From positions 1-38,116 of the forward strand of contig JARHZW010000005.1 of the NCBI GenBank assembly GCA_029264685.1: a stretch of 38,116 nucleotides of DNA. Reading direction: 5' to 3'. The position numbers were made by a program, and so were the translations under genes. Below are positions 32,401 to 38,116 of this stretch, piece by piece (positions within the stretch are counted from its first letter, which is position 1; the number at the start of each line of letters is the position of its first letter). The stretch is from Candidatus Limivicinus sp. (GTDB lineage Bacteria > Bacillota > Clostridia > Oscillospirales > Oscillospiraceae). The notes under the pieces were generated by a model that saw only the letters and a list, made by a program, of their open reading frames with translations, had not been told where the DNA came from and did no database searches.

Positions 32401-35400
32401 GAAGCTGAGGAATGCAGCTCCATGCTTACATCTAAATCGGGAATGCCGTATTCCCATCTTGCACTGTCCTCGGATAAAAACCATTCCCTGACTGCTGAGG
32501 CTGCAAGGGGAACAGAGCTGCCGTCTTTTATAATCGAAAGCTCAATACCGGATGCCATAGGGTACTGCTCCGCTCCGTATATGCGGAATTTTCCCCATGA
32601 AGCACAGCTGTTTCCGCTGCTTGAAGCCAGAATGTTATAAACTCCGTTTGATAGCAGACAAAGATTTTCCTTTTTTACGGCTCTGCCGCTCTTTTCCCAG
32701 AAACCGTCAAAGCTTCGCAATGGTTTTTCCGGTACTTCCGCCATTTCACGGGCAATCACAACGCCGTCGGAAGGCAGCCGCTCCTGTAAAAGAAGCTTGT
32801 GGGCGCTCATTGCACTCTGAGCCATAAAACGGCGTGTAATGCTGTCGCTGCACAGAGCGTTTGCACAGGAACAAAGACTCATGCCTATATGGTGGGACAT
32901 ATAACAGCGCACCTTTTCTCCCTCGTCTCTGCGGCAGCGTGAGGGGGTAAAGTCCAGCGCCTCCATAAAGCCGAAACGACCCTGAGCACCGAAATCCGAG
33001 AGCTTTCGCAGGTTTTTTACGCTTCCGGCAGGATCTGCTTTTAAAGCCAGAAAACTGCTGTAGGGGGAGACTATCATGTCTCTGTCCTGCCCTCGCTTTA
33101 AGGCCAAAGCTGCGCAGCCGTTTGCCTTGTAGCGATAATTAAGAGCGCTGTCCAGAGAATAGAAGGCACTTTCGGAAATTCCCCATGGTTTTCCTGCAAA
33201 TACACGCCTTTTCTGGACATATAGGCAAAAGCGGGAGCTTTCATATAAAAGGCTTCCTCTGTATATGGGCAGAAAAATTTCCGGCATAAAATACTCAAAC
33301 ATAGTGCCGGTCCAGCTGGCAAGACCTCGATACCCGTCTTTTTGGAGCTGGGCCCTGCTCAGTCTGCGCCAGTGCTTTACCGGCACGTCACCCTTTGAAA
33401 CGGCAATATAGCTTGTGAGCAGAGCTTCGCTTGCCATAAGGTCATACCAGCCGCCTGCACCGTGACCCTCTTTAGTATCAAAGCATATATAAAACAGTCC
33501 TCTTGAACTGTCGTAGAGGGGGCTGAAGTCCATGGCCTCCATGATTTTGAGAACTCTGGCGGAGAGCGCTTCCTCTCCGAGCTCCAAAAGCGCTTCACGG
33601 ACAGTTACAAGACAGGCATAAAGGTTGCCGCTGTCAACGGTGGAAACGAACGGGGGCTGCAAAACGTGCAGAGTGTGAGTGTCATACCAGTTGTAGAACT
33701 GCCCGTTAAATCTGGGCAGACGCTCAACGGCGGAAATGACTTTCTCAATGTGCTCTGCCGCCTGAGCGGGAGAAATTATCCCCATGTCCATTGCAGACAC
33801 GGAGGAACACATGGCAAGGCCGATGTTTGTAGGGGAGGTTCTGTGGGCAAGGCCTACAGGAGGCTGCTCCTGAAAGTTGTCAGGGGGCAGATAGTTGTCA
33901 TACTCTGTGGAAAACTCCTGAAAATACAGATAATTCCGTTTTGCAGCCTGAAGCAGAAACTTTCTGTCCTCGTCGGAAAGACTGCCGGGCTTATAGGCGG
34001 GCAGCCCCAGAGCATATGCACATACGGGAGAGAGAAGCCACATAAGTCCCGCTGATTTTCCGATGATTGCGGGAGAAAACAGCAGCAGAGCCAAACCGGC
34101 AGCCATGGAAAACCACATGGCTTTTATATAGTCCAACAGTGTGCTTCCGCTGCGCTCACTCTGAGCCGCCGTTTGCCACTGGAGAAGATTTTTTCCGCTT
34201 ATCAGCATACGCCACAGGGAGAGAAGTACAGCCGAGAGACTTGTGAACGCCTCGAAAGGAAGCAGCCAGAGACGCATAAAACAGGAGACGATAGCGCCGC
34301 CTATGCCGCTTAATATACGGGTGTAACGGCGAATCCGTATTTTTTCACGGTTTTTCAGCCCTTCCTCGGCAAAGGAAAGAAAAAGTCTGCTCAAAAGAGC
34401 CAGAAGAGCAGCCCATGCGGATATAAGAAGCCCTTTGCCGGATATGAAAAAACCCAGAATTATGGCAAGAAAAGTCATGGGGGACACAAGAGCTCTTCTG
34501 ACCGAATCAAACAGCCGCCACCGCTCAAGAGGTGGAAGTTCAAAGTGAAATATCCACGGAATGTTTTGAATATCACCCCTTATCCAGCGGTGCAGGCGCT
34601 TGAAATAGCCAAGCGGTCCGGCGGGAAAAGCATCGGAAAACTCCCTGTCTCCCAAAAATCCTCCCCTGAGATATGCACCCTCGATGGCATCGTGGGAAAG
34701 TATGCGGCCTTGAGGCAGCCTTTCTTTAAGACAGATGTTAAGGGCCTCCGCATCAATTATGCCTTTGCCCGCAAAACCTCCGCTGCCGAAGGCGTCCATA
34801 TACAGCTCTCCGCACAGACCGCCGTATGGGTCCGTGCCGCCGGGACCGGCAAAAATCAGAGAAAAGTCGGTGGCGTTTGCACTTTCAAGCTCGGTGGAAA
34901 TGCGGGGCTGAATTATGCCGTATCCCTGCTTTACCACTTTGGTTTTGCGGTCTATGACGGGCTTGTTCAGAGGATGGAGCATTGCGCCTCTAAGCTCCTC
35001 TATGCAGCCGGGGTATACTCCGGTGTCACTGTCGAGAGTTACTATATATTTTACTCCGCTTAACATATCAGGCTCTCCGCATATGCTGAACTCTGTTTTT
35101 TCTCCGTTTAAAAAGGCTGCAAGCTCCATGATTGCGCCCCTTTTTCTCTCGTAGGCAGAATAATTCTTCCCGTCGAAACGGCGCTCTCTGGTAAACAAAT
35201 AAAATCTTCCGCCGTATTTCATGTTAAGGGCGGTTACGGCAGTACGGGCGGCACTTAAAATTTCCTGATCTTCCGGCATTTCTTTTTCGGGAGCCTGCGG
35301 CAGATCTGCAAGAAGTCCGAAGAAAAGTCCGTTTTTATTTCTGCATGAATGATATAATTCCTCAAGCCTGCGGCAAAGTTTTTTCGTGGATTCGGAGTCG

Positions 35401-36452
35401 GTCAAAAGAACGGATATGACGCATATTGCCCCATCGGTTCCGTCAAGACGGCTGCTGTCCATTCTTGGCAGCGCCTTCGGCTTAACAAGATGCAGGAGGA
35501 TAAAATCTGTTGTGTTTTTTACAAGCTCCGATACCGGCAGCAACAGCAGAACTGCTGCCCAGAAGCTTTGAAATTTAACGGCAGGCAGAAGAGAAAGAAA
35601 AAGGCTCAGTATAATGTTTAAGGCAATATACCACGGGGCAGCACTGCCTTTTTTCTCCGGAAACAGCAGAAAGCCTACATGAATATTTCTGCGTTTTGCT
35701 TGTTCAATAAGCTTTCCTGCAAAAATATATTCTTCCATCCCTTCACGACGGGAAAGCTGCTCTACCCTGTTTAAATATGAAAGTCTGGTTTCCCGATCCA
35801 TTTCGGAGTAAATTCCGGAAGGGTCTGAAGACAGAATTTCGTTTGTAACATCGCAGGAATTTAACAGCGACTCAATATCAATGGAGGAAAACAGCCGAAG
35901 GCTTGTAAACAGCTTTCCCATAGCATCAGCATCTGAGGCATCGGAGCCGCCGTACTGCATTTTGCTGCAAAGCTGAGCAATGGCGGAGATAATGACAGCT
36001 TTCATGGCGGCAGGAAAAAGACAAAGCTCGGAGCGAGAGAGGACATTTACGCTTTGGAAACCTTTTAAAAACAGCGATAAGCGCTGTTCGGTAAGCTGAC
36101 CCTGACCGGAGGCAAGAAGAGAACGGCACAGAGAAAAAATCACGGTTCCGCTGCCGGAACGCCTGAGATATTTTGCCGACCCTATGGTTTTCAGACAGCT
36201 CAGGTATTCACGCTGAACCATATAATAATTATCCAACAGCCATTCCCACTGAGCGGGTATAGATACCATATCCTCCGCCCGAAGGGAAAGGGCGGAATTT
36301 GCAGCTTTTATATCCGCCATATCACGCCTGAGCTTTTTGGCATCTTTGACACCGGAGGTGAGTTTTCCCGGAGAAATAAGTCGGGCTGCGGAAGCTGCAT
36401 AATTAAAAAGCCTTGAATCGGAAATGTAAAGGCTGGAATTTTCTATATCCAT
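29448..36452 (-). CDS. Cyclic beta-1,2-glucan synthase-like protein (GT84, GH189-like, GH94)
   Basis: At 2334 residues this is the largest gene here. Residues about 1-270 are helical and of unknown role. Helices near 272-330 are followed by a processive glycosyltransferase region with the DxD in VTLDSDTG (about 470), LSHDAIEGAYLRGG (about 595) and an RxxRW-like RLHRWIRGD (about 622), as in GT84. More membrane helices fill about 650-800. Residues about 830-1150 resemble the glycoamylase-like PF10091 region, now the GH189 cyclisation domain (VGLAHRTSPTNIGL, NWYDTHTLHVL). Then come beta-sandwich domains and a C-terminal GH94 barrel with GFRDQLQD, GSGDWNDGLDG (about 2070, acid-catalyst region) and GQAGWTWYTGSAGW. 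Together this is the cyclic beta-1,2-glucan synthase order. The ATG at 36452 follows AAGGAGG; the longer frame is rejected. Product ring size and export route are unknown. Confidence 0.9.
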   Translation of the reverse strand: MDIENSSLYISDSRLFNYAASAARLISPGKLTSGVKDAKKLRRDMADIKAANSALSLRAEDMVSIPAQWEWLLDNYYMVQREYLSCLKTIGSAKYLRRSGSGTVIFSLCRSLLASGQGQLTEQRLSLFLKGFQSVNVLSRSELCLFPAAMKAVIISAIAQLCSKMQYGGSDASDADAMGKLFTSLRLFSSIDIESLLNSCDVTNEILSSDPSGIYSEMDRETRLSYLNRVEQLSRREGMEEYIFAGKLIEQAKRRNIHVGFLLFPEKKGSAAPWYIALNIILSLFLSLLPAVKFQSFWAAVLLLLPVSELVKNTTDFILLHLVKPKALPRMDSSRLDGTDGAICVISVLLTDSESTKKLCRRLEELYHSCRNKNGLFFGLLADLPQAPEKEMPEDQEILSAARTAVTALNMKYGGRFYLFTRERRFDGKNYSAYERKRGAIMELAAFLNGEKTEFSICGEPDMLSGVKYIVTLDSDTGVYPGCIEELRGAMLHPLNKPVIDRKTKVVKQGYGIIQPRISTELESANATDFSLIFAGPGGTDPYGGLCGELYMDAFGSGGFAGKGIIDAEALNICLKERLPQGRILSHDAIEGAYLRGGFLGDREFSDAFPAGPLGYFKRLHRWIRGDIQNIPWIFHFELPPLERWRLFDSVRRALVSPMTFLAIILGFFISGKGLLISAWAALLALLSRLFLSFAEEGLKNREKIRIRRYTRILSGIGGAIVSCFMRLWLLPFEAFTSLSAVLLSLWRMLISGKNLLQWQTAAQSERSGSTLLDYIKAMWFSMAAGLALLLFSPAIIGKSAGLMWLLSPVCAYALGLPAYKPGSLSDEDRKFLLQAAKRNYLYFQEFSTEYDNYLPPDNFQEQPPVGLAHRTSPTNIGLAMCSSVSAMDMGIISPAQAAEHIEKVISAVERLPRFNGQFYNWYDTHTLHVLQPPFVSTVDSGNLYACLVTVREALLELGEEALSARVLKIMEAMDFSPLYDSSRGLFYICFDTKEGHGAGGWYDLMASEALLTSYIAVSKGDVPVKHWRRLSRAQLQKDGYRGLASWTGTMFEYFMPEIFLPIYRGSLLYESSRFCLYVQKRRVFAGKPWGISESAFYSLDSALNYRYKANGCAALALKRGQDRDMIVSPYSSFLALKADPAGSVKNLRKLSDFGAQGRFGFMEALDFTPSRCRRDEGEKVRCYMSHHIGMSLCSCANALCSDSITRRFMAQSAMSAHKLLLQERLPSDGVVIAREMAEVPEKPLRSFDGFWEKSGRAVKKENLCLLSNGVYNILASSSGNSCASWGKFRIYGAEQYPMASGIELSIIKDGSSVPLAASAVREWFLSEDSARWEYGIPDLDVSMELHSSASEAGEGRAISLFSEKSQSITLCLSFKPILADFRDYQNHPAFWDLGIASEVKDGKLLLRRLARGGVPEFWLCVGSNLPISFSAEEGGVNKYLSQPFVTACIPINLSAGEKTELLFSLCVSPAKEGALKGAENILSSQERGIIPGASAARLGMKSGEYAQTMAMLPYLLLPLSSAAPRRELWKHGISGDFPIICCDGEATEAAGILNSFCLLKSCGIETDLVYLSSQEGEYRLPLHKKIYDSLSVHGLEALIGSRAGVHFAPMSEENIIKSRASYIAGELRQTGASLVIPPFGKARASRSVPPFSQNEGVFSFVVKNNLPSRAWQHILTNGRFSAIVSDCGIGSMWQENAREARINQPPFSVKDLAGSEGLWVDINGSKYSLFASNDGFECKVSYCAGLACWEKRFNDRLIRTTAFIPAGIDGRVIIIEGAEGLSIFWAIQPVLAAPDPSSLYCRFENGIYQCENPESYIKGLKFYALSNLQSVSGREFQPSAVSMKLKGENLSVLICGTGSVSALKALSGADAALPAAGETVRRWKTLLGRFSVNTGNKVFDDYINYWVGYQTVACRLQARGSLYQSGGAFGFRDQLQDAVNILPISKSYAAERILDCCRHQYLEGDVMHWWHPHCDGDKGIRSRCSDDLLWLVWAVCGYVQTTGDRDLLYKDVCFVNSPVLKAEERERYEAPEKTVETDTVLNHCRLALKCCTSRGFGSHGLPFFGSGDWNDGLDGVDGESVWLGWFLSICALRFSNLLKSEGEQDFGEYYSLAEKAGLAADKAWSGEFYFRGYNADGSPLGGSSRIDSLPQSFAAFCPFASPEKVKTALNTAVSRLFDRKAKIVKLFDPPYSPDERYVGYITSYGEGFRENGGQYTHGAVWLASACFKYGMAETGKDILMALLPENHDPEIYQAEPFVLPADVYSSQGHTGQAGWTWYTGSAGWYFHVALNDYLAVKIENGKIQLSRTSHIDRDFTLRWVDYDGQTHTLHSPE

Positions 36453-36565
36453 TTTATCCTCCTTAAACAAAAAGAGCCTATATTGACATATTTTCCCCCT
36501 GAAATATGGATAATATTCCCCGTTTGACATGAAGAAAATAAAAAAAGAGTGACAAGAAAAAATAC

Positions 36566-36594
36566 TTGACAGAACAAAAGAAAAGTAGTATACT
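36566..36594 (+). promoter_or_regulatory. Promoter of ylxM-ffh
   Basis: Perfect TTGACA (36566-36571), 17 bases, TATACT (36589-36594). The leader is about 30 bases, with a G-rich ribosome site before the GTG at 36631. Confidence 0.8.
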
Positions 36595-36630
36595 CCGTTA
36601 AGCTAAAACACTTGACAGGGGGGCTGGACC

Positions 36631-36987
36631 GTGAACGAAAGCAGAGTTATGCAGAGTCTGCTGCTGGATTTCTACGGGGAGCTGCTCACTGAAAAGCAGA
36701 GAGAGTGCTATGATTTGCACTACAATGAGGATCTGTCACTGTCGGAAATTGCCCAGCAGGCAGGTATTTCCCGTCAGGGCGTATGGGACAACATAAAACG
36801 GGCAGAGGCCTCACTTAATGATATAGAAGAAAAAACAGGTCTTGTCCGCCGCTTTCAGGAGACGAGAGAGGCGCTTGTAAGACTTTCGGAAAAAATGGAC
36901 AGGCTTCAAAGCGAGTGCGAGGGCTCGGCAAGAGACCTTGCAGCAGAGGCAGGCAAAGAAATTGAGGCTCTTTTGAGCAGAGGTTGA
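36631..36987 (+). CDS. ylxM: YlxM/UPF0122 family helix-turn-helix protein
   Basis: This 118-residue protein has a sigma-70 region-4-like helix-turn-helix (LTEKQRECYDLHY, then LSLSEIAQQAGISRQGVWDNI at about 32-55) and a coiled-coil tail. It is the usual partner of ffh in Firmicutes, where YlxM has been linked to the signal-recognition-particle pathway. It starts with GTG after a GGGGGG stretch. The gene ends 2 bases before the ffh ATG, so the pair is one transcript. Confidence 0.95.
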   Translation: MNESRVMQSLLLDFYGELLTEKQRECYDLHYNEDLSLSEIAQQAGISRQGVWDNIKRAEASLNDIEEKTGLVRRFQETREALVRLSEKMDRLQSECEGSARDLAAEAGKEIEALLSRG

Positions 36988-36989
36988 AT

Positions 36990-38116
36990 ATGGCGTTTGA
37001 AAGCTTATCTGAAAAACTGAATGCAGCCTTTAAAAAGCTTCGCGGAAAAGGCAGACTGACCGCTTCCGATGTTAAAGAGGCTATGCGTGAGGTTCGCATG
37101 GCACTGCTTGAGGCGGATGTCAGCTATAAAGTTGTTAAACAGTTTACAAAAACCGTCACCGAGAAGGCCAGCGGCTCCGAGGTTCTGGAAGCCCTGTCTC
37201 CTGCTCAGATGGTAATTAAAATAGTTAATGAGGAGCTTTGCGCCCTTATGGGCGGCGAGACCACAAAGCTGAATATAAGCTCCAAATCTCCCAGCGTTGT
37301 AATGCTGGTGGGTCTTCAGGGCGCAGGTAAGACCACAAACGGTGCAAAGCTTGCAGGCTATATGAGAAAGCAGGGCAAGCGCCCCCTTCTTGCCGCCTGC
37401 GATATTTACCGTCCCGCTGCTATAAAACAGCTGGAAACAGTGGGTGCCCAGCTTGATATTCCAGTGTTCCAGATGGGACAGACAAACCCTGTGGATATTG
37501 CCAAGGCAGCAGTTGAGCACGCAAAAAAGCACGGCAACGACCTTGTGTTCCTTGATACGGCAGGTCGTCTCCATATAGATGAACAGCTTATGGATGAGCT
37601 GAAAAACATTAAGGCAGCAGTTGAACCTGCGGAGATCCTGCTTGTTGTTGACGCAATGACAGGTCAGGATGCGGTCAATGCCGCAACGGCCTTTGACGAG
37701 GCACTGGATGTCACCGGTGTTATGCTCTCAAAACTGGACGGTGACGCAAGAGGCGGTGCAGCCCTTTCAATCAAGGCCACCACCGGTAAACCCATAAAGT
37801 TTATCGGCGTGGGCGAAAAGCTTGACATGATAGAGCCGTTCCACCCTGACAGAATGGCTTCCAGAATTCTTGGCATGGGCGATATGCTCACACTGATAGA
37901 AAAGGCAGAGCAGAGCTTTGACGAGAAAAAGGCTTTGGAAACTGCCGAAAGACTGCGCCAGAACAGACTGAGCCTTGACGATTACCTTGACCAGATGGCA
38001 CAGCTGCGCAGCATGGGTGATCTGGGCGATATTGCAGCCATGATCCCCGGTATGGATGCCGCCGCTTTGAAAGGCGCCAATGTGGACGAAAAAGCCATGG
38101 CAAGGCAGGAAGCGAT
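36990..38116 (+). CDS. ffh: Signal recognition particle GTPase Ffh (partial, cut by window end)
   Basis: The frame from ATG 36990 stays open to the last base, so only about 375 residues are visible. The N domain starts MAFESLSEKLNAAFKKLRGKG and carries the ALLEADVSYKVVK motif. The G domain has the P-loop GLQGAGKTT near 107-115, DTAGR, and SKLDGDARGG as the guanine-specificity loop. The linker LGMGDMLTLIEKAEQ leads into the methionine-rich M domain, which is cut after GMDAAALKG. Ffh binds 4.5S/scRNA and signal peptides and docks with FtsY for membrane protein targeting. The ribosome site AGAGGT lies inside the end of ylxM. FtsY, the usual upstream neighbour in many Firmicutes, is not in view. 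Confidence 0.97.
   Translation, partial: MAFESLSEKLNAAFKKLRGKGRLTASDVKEAMREVRMALLEADVSYKVVKQFTKTVTEKASGSEVLEALSPAQMVIKIVNEELCALMGGETTKLNISSKSPSVVMLVGLQGAGKTTNGAKLAGYMRKQGKRPLLAACDIYRPAAIKQLETVGAQLDIPVFQMGQTNPVDIAKAAVEHAKKHGNDLVFLDTAGRLHIDEQLMDELKNIKAAVEPAEILLVVDAMTGQDAVNAATAFDEALDVTGVMLSKLDGDARGGAALSIKATTGKPIKFIGVGEKLDMIEPFHPDRMASRILGMGDMLTLIEKAEQSFDEKKALETAERLRQNRLSLDDYLDQMAQLRSMGDLGDIAAMIPGMDAAALKGANVDEKAMARQEA

Overview
This window looks like a chromosomal segment of an anaerobic Gram-positive Firmicute of class Clostridia, perhaps an Oscillospiraceae/Ruminococcaceae-type gut bacterium. The class call is an inference from gene content: ylxM next to ffh, a ymfF/ymfH-type M16 pair next to lgt, a VanW-family wall protein, LysM secretion, tRNAs with encoded CCA and strong AGGAGG ribosome sites. 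The family-level guess is weaker. No phage, insertion sequence, transposase, CRISPR array or rRNA was seen.

Layout. 1-2300 (minus): tRNA-Leu(UAA) and a two-gene aconitase X operon. 2350-9620 (plus): htpG, hemW, a VanW-domain protein with an N-terminal 16-residue tandem repeat, and metG, closed by a strong terminator. 9658-15000 (minus): an unknown membrane protein, a secreted protein with three LysM domains and four beta-repeat domains, then rfbB and rfbA (dTDP-glucose pathway, first two steps only). 15128-19826 (plus): an apparent operon with a GtrII-like membrane glucosyltransferase, two overlapping CobW/COG0523 GTPases (one with a 55-residue His/Cys metal-binding tract, one divergent and fused to a DUF1980/YcgQ-like domain), and a GtrB-like polyprenyl-phosphate glycosyltransferase. 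19828-20934 (minus): a P-loop plus CYTH-like protein resembling the TTD14 architecture. 21211-22230 (plus): a zinc-ribbon membrane protein and tRNA-Val(GAC). 22293-25406 (minus): a GT-C membrane glycosyltransferase, a second GtrB-like enzyme and GtrA. 25423-29401 (minus): two M16-family proteins, lgt and a small coiled-coil protein. 29448-36452 (minus): a 2334-residue cyclic beta-1,2-glucan synthase-like enzyme. 36566 to the end (plus): ylxM and ffh, with ffh cut by the window edge.

The dominant theme is the cell envelope. dTDP-sugar synthesis, two sets of polyprenyl-phosphate sugar donors with integral-membrane transferases, a flippase-like GtrA, a giant glucan synthase, wall-binding LysM and VanW proteins, and Lgt all act at or across the membrane. 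The most unusual items are the metal-chaperone GTPase pair inside a glycosylation operon, the complete cyclic-glucan synthase in an apparently Gram-positive genome, the orphan aconitase X operon, and the P-loop/CYTH protein. No clearly new defence or mobile system was found. Start codons were corrected for several genes where promoter and ribosome-site positions rule out the longest reading frame, and ffh is open at the right edge.
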